64,000 nucleotides of DNA from Apiospora phragmitis (lineage: Eukaryota > Ascomycota > Sordariomycetes > Amphisphaeriales > Apiosporaceae). The notes below the pieces were generated by a model. That model worked only from the letters and a program-made list of their open reading frames with translations. It searched no databases and had not been told where the DNA came from. The translations under genes were made by a program, and so were the position numbers. Positions within the stretch are counted from its first letter, which is position 1, and each line of letters opens with the position of its first letter. Below are positions 23,237 to 34,108 of the stretch, piece after piece. Where the stretch lies: contig JAQQWL010000011.1 of the NCBI GenBank assembly GCA_038363925.1, positions 2,976,001 to 3,040,000 on the forward strand, given 5' to 3'.

Positions 23237-24535
23237 CTAGTAGAGATCCATTTTCTCTAGGTGAATCAAGCCGTTGGCAGGCTATTGAAGTAAAGTTAGC
23301 AGAGTGGTTTCGCATCAAGAGAGGGAATGGCCGTTATAGGGTTAGTAACACCATATGTATAAACTTACAGGCGAGAACTGCCGGAGCTTAATACCAGCGC
23401 TCCTGAACACCTCGGCCGTCTCCCCGTCCATGCTGTAGCCCTGGCTGTAGACGACCTCGCTGATGCCGACCTGGACAATCTTGATAGAGCAGGTGAGGCA
23501 GGGGCAGGTGTTGCAGTAGAGCACGCTGCCTTCGCGGATCCGCTCGCGCCCGGCCTCGAGCAGTGCGTTCTCCTCGGCGTGCAGGCAGAGGCAGGTGGCG
23601 AGGGCGGCGCCGGAGCCCATGCCGGCGTTGCAGCGGGCGCAGCCGCCCTCGCCGCAGTTGCGGATGCCGCGCGGGGTGCCGTTGTAGCCGGTGCTGATGA
23701 CGCGGCGCTCGCGGCCGACGAGGACGCAGCCGACGGCGCGCTTCATGCAGTTGGAGCGCTGCGCCGCCAGCGACGCGAGCGACATGAAGTAGTTGTCCCA
23801 CGACGGGCGCAGCCGCTCCGGGTTCGTCAGGTCCAGCTTGCCCAACGTCGCGTACAGGTGCGCCAGCGAGCTCGACGTGTTCAGCAGCCGCACCGTCGCG
23901 CGCGAGATCAGCGGCAGCGCGCCCGAGGACCCGGAGTAGAGGTGGTCGTCGGACTCGGCGATGAACTCCTCGAGTGAGGAGGCCGTCGGCGGGGATGATG
24001 ATGCGGCGGCGGAGAGAGAGCTGCTGCTGCTGCTGCTGCTGCTGTTACGGGCTTGGTACCGGCACCACCTTATCACGATGGGCGCGTCTACGCTGACCAG
24101 GATGAAAAAGGGCCGGCGCGAGAGGACGTCCAGCACGGCTTCATCGTGGATGTCCGTCGTTACCCAGCGTGATCGCCAGTACTTGGTCACGAAATCCAAG
24201 AGATCGGTTGCTGAGGTGAAGGAGTGAGCAGGCGGTGAGGCTTTGCCCCGGATCGGAAGCTGGTGTGATGAGCCATCCTTCTGCAAGGGATCTGGCAGTA
24301 CTTTATCCTCGGTAGATTCAGAAGACGGCGCTGCTCCGTTCGAGGCTTGAGGGCCTGAGAGACGCAGCCTCTGAAAACCGTGGTGTTCCACCAGGTATTG
24401 AGCCACTGTGCTCTTGCCAGCGCATTTGGCTGTATTCCTCGTATAGAATTAGTAAAGAGAATATCCAGAAAGAAGCAATTGTGAAAAGGGGTTATGTTAC
24501 GTATGAGACTTACAGCCACAAACACCGAGTAACAT
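23237..24535 (-). CDS. Deoxycytidylate (dCMP) deaminase
   Basis: Converts dCMP to dUMP for thymidylate synthesis; family of yeast Dcd1. Exons on the minus strand are 24535-24514 (22 nt), 24429-23369 and 23281-23237, giving 375 aa. The 22-nt first exon encodes MLLGVCG, and splicing completes a Walker-A-like GVCGSKCAGKST at the extreme N-terminus, as in the fungal enzymes. The C-terminal deaminase domain carries the zinc motif HAEEN (His about 291, Glu about 293) and PCLTC (Cys about 318 and 321). The second intron (87 nt, GTAAGT to CAATAG) was placed to give the RQFSPP ending. This last exon is less certain than the others; without splicing the protein would end 23 codons earlier with an unrelated tail. 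A Ser/Ala run (about residues 136-160) interrupts the linker. Divergent from Atg7. Confidence 0.88.
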
Positions 24536-25522
24536 ATCGAATAGATGAGTATCTTCGGGGTTATTCTTGGACAATCCTGACTGAGCGTTGTCTACTGTAC
24601 GTTGCTACCTGCTTATAGGCCGGTACTTGGATTCAGGGTGAGGCAACTGGCGGTTCGCAAGTATCCCAACGTTGGGCCTGAGGTAAAAATTGGATTGGCG
24701 GGCGGGCATGTCCCGTGCTGCTTGGCAGGCAATCGGGCAGCTGCTGGCGTAGCACTACCGCACTTTAACCGATTGATCTCAGCAACACCTGCTGGACACA
24801 CTTGCGACGCCTAAACCATTTCAGCTCAGGCACGTGCAGGTAGTGTGGGAGGGAAGCGGGTGGTTGCCGTCATTATCCAGGGCGCCATGCAGGTCAGTGG
24901 ACATCCCTCCAGCGGGGGAAGCACTGGCAATGAGAAGAGAGGAGAGAGGGTGCATCTCACTCACTTACATCGTTCAAATCGGTGTTATAGAAGCCGGGAG
25001 GGGGGGGGGGCTTCTCTGTGTGTGTGTTTGTCTCTGGTCGCCTGCCTGGAAAGCCATGTAAGTCATCATCATCAGCTCGTCACCCGCAGATGACTATGAC
25101 TGCCTTGCCTGATGCAAAAAAGAAATCACGAGGTTCAAGCTCGGCATTCTTCCTTCCCATCCATATACTTATTACTGTATTGTTCTCTATATAGCGCAGT
25201 GGGCTACATTTGATCCCAGACATATACTTTCCAAGGGAGCCAACCGACTCTTTGTTCGCATTCCCGAAGTCAACTGTACCTAAACAAATAACATTTGTCC
25301 CACCCAGAATCGCCCCCGCTTACTCAATTGCCCCTCCCTTCCACGGGCCAGACTCTCCCACCATACCAATCATACGACCGACACAATAACCATATATCTA
25401 CTGTGATTGGCGTCTCCTCGAGCGAGGACCATTTTTGTTGTCGCTGTCGCTCGTTCGAATTTCACAGGGTCAAGACCACCAGGACCACCAGCGCGACCGC
25501 ACCCGCGTCGCTACCTCGCACC
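24536..25522. promoter_or_regulatory. Divergent promoter region, dCMP deaminase / Atg7
   Basis: About 1 kb between divergent genes. It contains an 11-base G run at 25000-25010 followed by a short GT repeat (25016-25027). The frame upstream of the Atg7 ATG stays open without an ATG start, so it was not counted as coding. Confidence 0.5.
25000..25027. repeat. Homopolymer G11 plus short GT repeat
   Basis: Eleven G in a row, then CTTCTCT and a GT dinucleotide run, in the dCMP deaminase/Atg7 intergenic region. It is a likely trouble spot for sequencing, since shorter G runs elsewhere in the window appear miscounted. Confidence 0.8.
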
Positions 25523-27758
25523 ATGGCTGGACTGAGCGGGGCAACAACACCGCCCGCGACGGACCTCAAGTTCGTGCCCTTCTCTTCCGAAATCGAGCTG
25601 CCCTTCTATTCGGCCTTGTTCTCCTCCAAGCTCGAACATGACAAGCTCGACGAGTCGGCGCGACAGGTCCTCGGGGTCTACGAGCCGCAGCCGGGCATCG
25701 CCCCAGAGGACAGCGCGAAGATGCAAGTTCTGGGCAATGCGCTTACGAGCCGCTCGGTCGGCTTGAACGCCGTGCGCGCCGAGGGGATCATACGGAACAA
25801 GAATACGATGGACGCTTTTAAGAGTGCGGACAGGGCCGAAATGATTCAGAATGCTGGCAAACAGGTTTGTGTGCTCGTGTATCCGCGGCAGCCCCCTCGT
25901 CCAGTGCGCTAACTTATGCGAAAGATCTGGGAAGCCATCAAGGACGGCACCATCTACTCTGTCCCTTCTCTCCTTTCTTCCTACGTTATCCTGTCCTACG
26001 CCGACCTGAAGAAATACCGAATGGCATATTGGTTCGCCTTCCCAGCCCTACAAGCTACCCCGCAGTGGAAGAGGAGCGGTGCCATTAGTCGATTTACCCC
26101 AGATGAAAGCTCACAGCTTGTCGAGCGTATTGGGACATGGCGGTATAGTGCAGATGACCGAGAGTACGGCTTCTTCCTCGCCAAGAAGGTGCGAGGAGGC
26201 GAGGCACGATCGTCTCTGGACTTGGCAGAGGACGATCTTGGCTACAAGTGGGATGTTGCCTCACTTGGGGAATTCGAAAAGGGCTTCTTCAAGGGCATCC
26301 CAGAAGAAGACCAGTATGTCGCTTTTGTCGACCCTTCTACATATGAGGAAAACCCTGGCTGGCCCCTCCGGAACCTGTTGATGCTTATCCGCGAACGATT
26401 TCGCCTTTCCAAGGTTCAAATCCTCTGCTACAGAGATAAGCAGTCGCGCCGGCACGAAGCGCGAAGCATTGTTCTACCTTATCCATGGATGCTACAGAAG
26501 CTACCGAACTCACCGAAATGCCGAAGGTCACTGGGTGGGAACGCAACCATGCCGGGAAGCTCGGTTGGCGATCTGTCAGTCTTGCTGAATCGATAGATCC
26601 GACCCGCATCGCTGACCAGTCCGTCGACTTGAATCTCAAATTGATGAAATGGCGGATTGCTCCTGATCTACACCTTGACCGCATTAGAGGGACCAAATGT
26701 CTCCTTCTTGGCGCTGGTACACTGGGCAGCTACGTTTCAAGGCTCCTACAAGGGTGGGGTGTTCGGAAGATCAGCTTTGTCGACTACGGTGCAGTATCAT
26801 ATTCAAATCCTGTGCGACAGCCGCTCTTTAACTTTCAAGACTGCCTCAACGGAGGCGCACCAAAGGCTCTGCGAGCAGCCGAAGCCCTGAAGGAAATCTA
26901 TCCAGGGGTCGAGAGCGAGGGCCATGTGCTATCTGTGCCCATGTTGGGCCATCCCGTAACGGAAAAGACCCGAGGTGATTTCGAAAAGCTTCGAGGCCTC
27001 ATCGACGTACACGACGCCATATTTCTTCTCATGGACAGCAGAGAGTCGCGGTGGTTGCCAACAGTCATGGCCAAGGCCGCCGGCAAACTGGTCATGAATG
27101 CGGCGCTCGGGTTTGATACATATGTAGTCATGAGGCATGGAGCCGAGCCTAGGGATGGCAGTGATGATACTCTAGGCTGCTACTTTTGCAATGATGTTGT
27201 GGCTCCCGGCGACGTAAGTCATTACGCTTTATTGAACTGGTTTATTTCGATGTTCTACACGGTTCACATGCTAACTCGCATCGATTCTAGTCGCAGAAAG
27301 ATTTAACGCTTGACCAGCAGTGCACAGTGACAAGGCCGGGAGTGGCAGCTACGGCTTCTGCTCTCCTCGTCGAGCTATTCACAAGTGTCCTAGAGCACCC
27401 GCTCGGCGCCCACGCTCCTGCTCCCATGCCTAAGGACGCTTCCGGGACCACGTACGAACGTGAACCGCCCAACCATGCCCTTGGTCTTGTGCCCCATCAA
27501 ATCCGAGGATACCTGGCCGACTTTTCCCAGCTCAAGGTCCGCGGTGTTTCGTACCCGTCCTGTAGTGCTTGCAGCAAGCCAATCCTTTCGGCCTATAGAC
27601 AAGGCGACGGGTGGGAATTCCTGAAACGAGCGCTCGATGATAAGGAGTATGTCAGTGAGCTGAGTGGACTGGCAGAGGTACAGAGGAAGGCACTTGACTG
27701 GGATGACTCGGAGGAGGAAGACGGAGCGGCAGGAGACGATGAAGCGATAATTCTATAG
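25523..27758 (+). CDS. atg7: Autophagy E1-like enzyme Atg7, one frame break
   Basis: Activates the ubiquitin-like proteins Atg8 and Atg12 with ATP and passes them to Atg3 and Atg10. Exons are 25523-25864, 25925-27213 and 27291-27758, with introns of 60 and 77 nt. The N-terminal domain begins [20 protein letters not shown]. The adenylation domain has [14 protein letters not shown] and [20 protein letters not shown]. The catalytic cysteine lies in [13 protein letters not shown], about residue 555. The acidic tail ([15 protein letters not shown]) is typical. At 26477-26480 the frame shifts because one base appears missing; before it the protein reads SIVLP and after it [18 protein letters not shown]. 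With one base allowed for, the exons total 700 codons, a normal Atg7 length. Loss of autophagy by a single indel in an otherwise perfect gene is possible, but an assembly error is likelier. Confidence 0.94.
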
Positions 27759-28966
27759 AATAGGATAAAGATTCCGCTAATGATACCCACCTACTTATAT
27801 CCGGACTCTTATGTATATCGGATAATCTACGATACGAATACTGGCCACCATCCTAGTTGTTAGTGAGTGACTCGTGTTTGTGTCGCAGATTGCTTTTAGG
27901 CGAGATTGCTGCGAGTACAGGGCCGGTTCACGAGGATGAGGCAGAAGATGAGGATGGGGCTCGTATTACTAATTTTTGCAACCATCTGGACTGCCAAGTG
28001 TCTCTGTGACTAACGAAGTCATGTTGAAGTCTGGCAGCATCACGGGCGGCGGCGGCGGATCATCTCCGTCAGTAGGGTGGTCCAATGACAGCGGCGGGAA
28101 AAGACCAGGTCACTGGGACTGGCTTGGCGCATTGGGATCAACGGGGGACGCACGGGTTGCTAAGCCTTGCGCATAGGGGGTAATGAACTAGTGCATCGAG
28201 ACAGTTACTTAAAAGCTTACGAGTTCGGATCTCAGCATCCAACCCGACACGTTTTCAATCCAGGACTTGGCTCTCATCTCATCGCAGGAGTTGACGGAAA
28301 AGCAGCTGGGAGTTTACTGATTTCCCCTTCTTTCTTTATTAAAGAGTGTATATATATGTTGTGCCAATATTCTTCCCGTTGTCGCAAAAAGAAGAGCAAG
28401 TTCCAAGAGCTGACAGAACCAACAAACCAATCGGTGTCTCTTGTCGGGCGCCGCCTTCTCCGACCTGGACCTAACGTTAAGAATAATAAACTGGGGGGTT
28501 AGCGGTTAGCTCTCACTTTATCCGGACAACTCCAGTCAATCCTCACTTTCCCCGTCTCACCTTCATGCGCCCCAGGTCAGGTCGCTAATACCACATTTTA
28601 AAGAGAGAAAAAAAGGTAGATGAGCTTGAGATTGTCTCACTATCCCAATTTCTGAAGAAGGAAAAATCACGTGGCAGCCACAGTTACTACGTTAGGGGAT
28701 TTTGGCCGTCTTACCGTTTTCAGTCCTGCCATCACCAACTGAAAAGAAGGGAAGAGGAACTGATTTAAAGCATTTACATTTGTTTCATCTTGTATTCTGC
28801 ATCTTCACTTTGAAACACCGAAGACACTATAAAATACCAGGGAAAAGTCGATTTGCCAATCTGTCTTTTCGTAATCAAGCGACGGTTTCGAAATCGTTGT
28901 AGGAGCATATCCTATCCAACGATAAGGGGAGAAGAGGAAGAAAGACGAGGAGTGCAAGTAGCGACC
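27759..28966. other. Gene-free stretch upstream of the MFS gene
   Basis: Contains the Atg7 3' region and the MFS promoter, including a purine-rich leader (GAAGAGGAAGAAAGACGAGG) before the ATG. No other gene was recognised. Confidence 0.5.
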
Positions 28967-30979
28967 ATGGTACGACTTCTGGGCTGGACATTTCTCCAGT
29001 ACCGCCCCGAGTCTGTCCACGACTACGCGGGCGTCCTGGTCCCGCTCGAAGAAGCCCATCTGCACAGTCACTCGGCGCGGTCGGGCCGCACCGAGTTCGA
29101 GGAGCGGCGTAATGAGGAGGACGATGGCGCAGACCCGCTGATGCAAGGGGACGACGAGGCCGACAAGGACCGCGAGAGTGGCGAGGGCACGGGTATGCTC
29201 CAGATGAGCGCTGCCGAGTACACCATCGAGGGCTTGAGGAGGGAGGTGAGGCAAGGGGAGCGGGGCCGTGTCTGGAGCGAGTATGAGTGTAAGTTTGTGA
29301 AATGAACCGCCCGCTACGCTGATGGGGTTTATTGCAACTACTAGGCGAGGGGGCTTGCAAGGGGAAATGGGTGCTAACCAGGGCGGCAGTAAAATCCAAA
29401 CTCATCAACAAGGCCATCACGGATATAGGCATGGGCAGGTACAACTGGCAACTCTTCGTATTGTGCGGATTTGGCTGGTTCGCTGATAAGTAAGTCATTC
29501 CCCTGCCTTAAAAACATATCGATTACTTTTGCTGACCCTTGGCAGCCTATGGATGCAAGTAAGTAAACCATGGCACTATCCCCATGGGAAATCGGTGCAA
29601 TGACTTTGGAAAGTGTTCTAACCACCCAGACTAGGGCGTATCTCTGACGTTACCGTCCTTATCAGGAGAGTTTGGCGTTCCGGAGAAGACGGTGAGATAC
29701 ACGACAAGTGCGCTATTTGCAGGACTTTGTGTGGGAAGTTTCTGTTGGGGCCTGGGCTCTGATATAATGGGACGTCGGATCGCCTTCAACATGACTCTCC
29801 TGATCACCGCCATCTTCGGTATCTGGGCGTCATACGCTTCGAGCTGGGGAGCCCTGTGCTTCTTGTTCGCGTGCGTAGGCACAGGAGTAGGTGGTAACCT
29901 GCCGGTAGATGGAGCGCTATTCTTGGAGTTTTTACCGGATTCGTCGAGCGCACTCCTGACGTTGTTGTCGGTGTGGTGGCCAGTTGGTCAGCTTGCCTCG
30001 TCCTTTGTGGCCTGGTATTATATCTCTCACCAGCCAGTCGAGCTGGGGTGGCGCTCTTTCATCTTCGCCATCGGGATCATCACCTTCGTCATGTTCTTTA
30101 TCCGCTTCTTCGTCTTCCATCTTTTCGAGTCCCCGAAGTACCTACTTTCGCAGGGCCGCCAAGCTGAGGCGGTGGCGGTGGTGCACGGATCGCCTACCGG
30201 AACTCAGCCAAGACCTGGCTTACTGAAGAGGTCCTTGATGCAGTTGTCGACATGGAGGCCGTCCAACGGTCAGCAGCCCGCCTGTCAACGAAGGAAGTCC
30301 TTAAGCAAAACCTTGCTGCCTTCTCTGGCGAACACATTCGACCCCTGTTTAGCAACCGCAAACTGGGCCTGGCGACGACCTTGATGTGGCTTTGCTGGGC
30401 TACTATCGGCATGGGCTACCCGCTCTTCAACGCCTTTCTACCACAATACCTATCCCACGGCGTCTCCACGTCGCCCGCCGAGGGGGCGCCACCACCATGA
30501 CCGAAGCCAGCAACGCCGAGACGTACCGCAACTACGCCATCATCTCGACCGTCGGCGTGCCCGGCAGCCTGCTCGCCGCCTACACGGTCGACCACCCGTC
30601 CCCCTTCCTGGGCCGCAAGGGCACCCTGGCCATCTCGACGCTGGTCTCGGCCGTCTTCCTCTTCTTCTTCGTCACCTTCGGCACCACCCCGACCGCCCAG
30701 CTCTTCCTCACCTGCGTCGAGGCCTTCACCCAGAACATCATGTATGGCGTCCTCTACGCCTTCACCCCCGAGATGTTCCCCGCCCCCGTCCGCGGCGCCG
30801 GCACCGGCGTCGCCAGCTTCCTCAACCGCGTCACGGGCCTCGTCGCCCCCGTCCTGGCCGCCGTCCTGCCGGGAGACGGCACCGTCCTGCCCATCTACCT
30901 ATCGGCGGCGCTGATCCTCGGCGCCTTTGTGTGCATCTGCTTCATCCCGATAGAGACCCGCGGGAGACAGAGACTATAA
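28967..30979 (+). CDS. MFS transporter (sugar/SV2-like), two frame breaks
   Basis: Twelve-helix-type major facilitator with a long charged cytosolic N-terminus. Exons are 28967-29288, 29390-29489, 29546-29558 and 29635-30979. The third coding exon is only 13 nt (LWMQ). The protein then reads GVSLTLPSLSGEFG, with the loop motif GSDIMGRRIAF between helices 2 and 3, several hydrophobic helices, and a C-terminal half with PEMFPAPVRGAGTG and PIETRGR, both typical of sugar-porter/SV2-like members. Two single bases appear missing, at 30187-30189 and in the G5 run at 30482-30486. With both allowed for, the exons total 594 codons (593 aa), and helix spacing becomes normal. The substrate is unknown. 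Plasma membrane or organelle location cannot be decided. Confidence 0.87.
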
Positions 30980-31348
30980 ACAGCTTTGCTACCCGGCCCC
31001 TTTCGTTATATTTGATCGAATGGATCTTCTTCATGTAGAATGTGTTTGGGAAGGTTGCTATGATTTGAGTCATTAGAATGTATAGGCGTGGTAGACGGAC
31101 TATGCACCACTTGGGACTACGTTGACGGACGTCCTGATCAGCACTATTGGTCATGCCACTGGCATATATTGCATGTGAGGCACACGGAACAGGAAATGGC
31201 AGGGTGTTAAGGTGTGTGTGTGGGTATTATATAGTTACGGGGGAAAGATAGAGAAGGAGGGAGGACTCTCTGGTATCATACTACATCTATCTGGATATAT
31301 ATATAATCTATTGCAATTAATTCCCCCAAAGGTTGCTGGCTTGCTTCC
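30980..31348. other. Short intergenic stretch between convergent genes
   Basis: 3' regions of the MFS and J-protein genes. It has a GT-rich patch near 31211-31225 and a TA-rich patch at 31296-31306. No gene was seen. Confidence 0.5.
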
Positions 31349-32731
31349 TTATCTTGTACCTCGCGCTCCAGCGGGAGCGTCAATTCTTCTCTTCTGCAAC
31401 GATCGGCCCAGCGCGTCACGCACCACGGGGTCGGAGCGAATCGTGTTCTGCACCAGCCACTCCTTGAGCTTGGTCCGCATGTTCATGATGGTCTCGGCGT
31501 CGCCGGCGAAGGGGGTCATCTCGAGCTCCAGCAGGCGGCCGGCGTCGGCGTCCATGGCGCGCGCCGTCTGCTCGAGCCGGTCGAGGTTCTGCTTCAGCTG
31601 CTTCTCGGCCGTGGTGGCGACGCCCTGCTGCTGGGGCCGCAGGAGCGGGCCGAGCTGGCTGAAGGCGATGTAGAGGGTGATGCTGCACTTGCGGGCGAGG
31701 CTGATGATCTGGAATGGCAGGTAGGGCGGGTGGGTCGTGAAGTGGACGAGCAGGGGGTTGACGACGGAGCCGACGAGACAGGGGATGCGCGGGCGCGTGA
31801 CGGCGTACACCTCGAAGACGGCCAGCACCACCATCGTCAGCCACCGCCAGTAGCGCCCCCACTCGAGGTAGCCGAGGAGGCCGAGCACGTACATGACGAC
31901 GGCCGCGACGCCGTAGTGCGGGATCAGCTGCTGCGCGCCGCGCGCCACGTAGTCGCGCACCGTGGCGCAGTTCTTCCACGAGGCCACGTCGGGGCCGAAG
32001 CGCTCGTAGGCGAAGCGCTTGGCCGGGTCCGTCAGGGTGTCGGCCGCGGTCTTGAGGTGCATGAAGTAGTCGCCGACATTGCCTTCGCTATCGCCGACGC
32101 CGCCGTTGCTGCCGACCTTGTCCGGGTGGTGCAGGGCTGCGAGCCGTCGGAAGCGCGACTTGATCTCGCGTTCCGTCGCGCGCAGGGGCACGCCCAGGTC
32201 CTGGTAGAAGGTCGAGGCGCCCCGCAGCTCCCAGTCGGCTTCGTACAGGGTGTAGAGCAGGTAGGCGGACACGACCAGGATGTGGATGCGCCGACGGTGT
32301 TCGGCGTACTTGGGGGAGCCGGGCTGCGGGCGTGGCGAGCCTGCGCGGATAGTCACGCCGTAGTAGATCGATTGCACCCAGCCGGTTACCAGCTAGATAA
32401 GGGCGAAGAGAAGAGGAATCATGTCAGTTTTCTGGTTCTTCGGCAGTTTCCTACGACTTTCTTGGCTGTACACGCAAGCATTCACTGCCATGCATTCGTA
32501 TTCGCATGAAGGGAAAGAGGGGCGGCGGTCTTTGTTCTGTTTGGGAGGCTTGCTCTCTTCCACTCTCTCTCTCCTCTCTCTCTGTGCACTGCATCTTCAT
32601 CTGCATGTTTTAGCGCCCACCTCTCGATGGCGCGCTGCAAGGAGATCGACGGGAATCGAGAAGACTGGGGGGAGACGGCTTACATTGGGGAGAAAGGTCC
32701 ATCCCAGCAGGGACAGGACGTTTGAAGACAT
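31349..32731 (-). CDS. Membrane-bound DnaJ (J-domain) protein, 363 aa
   Basis: Exon 1 is 32731-32684 (MSSNVLSLLGWTFLPN). A 291-nt intron follows, long for this window, with a GTAAGC donor and TTATCTAG acceptor. Exon 2 is 32392-31349 and begins LVTGWVQSIYYG. A hydrophobic helix (ILVVSAYLLYTLYEADWEL) precedes the J domain, which carries FYQDLGVPLRATEREIKSRF and the HPD tripeptide near residue 105, the Hsp70-stimulating motif. Two or more helices follow (VAAVVMYVLGLLGYLEW, LTMVVLAVFEVYAV). The C-terminus is a charged coiled-coil-like region. This suggests an ER or other endomembrane J protein that recruits Hsp70 to the membrane. It is not Sec63, since no Sec63 domain is visible. The frame is intact. 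Confidence 0.85.
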
Positions 32732-33835
32732 GTTGGGTAATGTAAATCGTGGTTCGATGGTCGGCTAGGGCATGATCTTATTCTGCAGCAGGACTCGAAA
32801 GATAGGCTGATACGAGCCGTGGCTCGATGGGTATGCGATGCAGCAGCGCGCAGGCAAGCGACCGCAGATAGGCCGATTGATGTGACTGCAGGGAGGAGCG
32901 TCGCAGGTGGTATTTAGGTTGTTTCCTGTGACAATCCGTGCTTCTTAAATACTGGAGATTGCGGTTTGGCTGGGGAGCGGCAGGAGGAGGAGTGCGAGTG
33001 GGATGGGATGACAGTGGTGGAAGCGTGGCGACAGTGGCTTGAATGGACAGGTGTCAGTGTCGTCAGAGGTCGGGAGAAAGGGTTATGCAAGGTAGGATGG
33101 AGCTAGGATAGAGCACGATAGAGCTTGTACAGATCCGGTGTGGTGCCGGCATATGAGAAGTCTAAGAAGGGGTCCATCCATGTGCATATCGCGCGGGTGT
33201 CTGCAGAGAGTGTGCAGCAAACATGGGCTGAGGAAAGCAAAGAGGCCGTTGAGAGTCTGGATGTGGCCAATTGCTAAAGTTAGACGAAGGTTGGACAGTA
33301 GCAGCCTCAGTGGGACGCACAGCAGCCTTAGGGGACATTAGGGTACTTGATTGGGCGTGACCACAACCGCTTGCAGCCTAGGTCCCGCTCCGGGAGCCGC
33401 CCCCCGAGTCCCGCCCTGGCCCCGCAGAAACTGATTGCCCAATTCTGAGACTGGCCTGTTTATCATCTCAGAGCATGGTCATTCCATAATGAGCCAAACC
33501 TCATACTGACCCTCACTTGCGACGACAGCACTCATCCGCATAGGCTTCACTCTGCGAGCACAATCGAACCATTGCAACCATTACCCTCTGTAATCGCCTG
33601 TAGCCACCAGACTATACTCTGCTGCACCGTAAGTGTCTGCCCTCGGCCTGACTTCTATAAAGCATGGCAGTCCGTCGTCTCAAAATGCTATCTATCCCAT
33701 CTCATCACCATCACCACTCCCATCAACAACAACTCAATCAACACTCTCCACTCAATCATCACTCAATCTCAAATCTTCTCTACTCTATCTCACTTACTTG
33801 TCTATCATCCTCGAGTCTTATCTCCTTCTAACAAA
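32732..33835. promoter_or_regulatory. Divergent promoter region, J protein / FTP-repeat protein
   Basis: Between two divergent genes. The part next to the small FTP-repeat gene is a long pyrimidine/A leader; see the G-free leader entry. A short frame at 33138-33341 was not supported. Confidence 0.5.
33688..33799 (+). promoter_or_regulatory. G-free 5' leader tract, 112 nt
   Basis: A stretch of 112 consecutive bases on the + strand with no G at all, rich in CATCA, CAATCA and CTCA words, ending 36 nt before the ATG at 33836. It would give an mRNA leader with very little secondary structure, which in fungi tends to go with efficient ribosome scanning. Placement in the leader is inferred, as the transcription start is unknown. 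Confidence 0.6.
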
Positions 33836-34108
33836 ATGGCCCCACAAGGATTTTCTGCTACTTCCGCCAAGGTCTTCACCCCTAAGGCACTCACCACCAA
33901 GCTCTTCACGCCTACTAAGATCTTCACACCCATGGGGGGCGCTGTCACCTCCAAGAAGCTCGCAGCTCCTCTCGCTGCCTTCACCATGGCTTGTGTTCTC
34001 CTCGGATGGACCCGTTCTTCCATCCGTGAGGCTCGCCGCCATGCTCAGATCGAGCGCCAGATGAACAGGGAGCGAAGCTTGGCTGTTGTCGCCAAGCACA
34101 TCAAATAG
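33836..34108 (+). CDS. Small protein with FTP repeats and one hydrophobic helix, 90 aa
   Basis: Single-exon gene with ATG in good context (AACAAAATGGCC). The N-terminal half contains three spaced FTP motifs within about 20 residues (KVFTPKA, KLFTPTK, KIFTPMG), rich in Lys and Thr with no acidic residues. This is followed by a hydrophobic segment (LAAPLAAFTMACVLLGW) at about residues 43-59 and a strongly basic amphipathic tail (RSSIREARRHAQIERQMNRE). The acid-free basic N-terminus would suit a mitochondrial precursor, and the whole looks like a small membrane-anchored protein. I know no named family. The G-free leader directly upstream suggests high expression. Confidence 0.7.
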   Translation: MAPQGFSATSAKVFTPKALTTKLFTPTKIFTPMGGAVTSKKLAAPLAAFTMACVLLGWTRSSIREARRHAQIERQMNRERSLAVVAKHIK

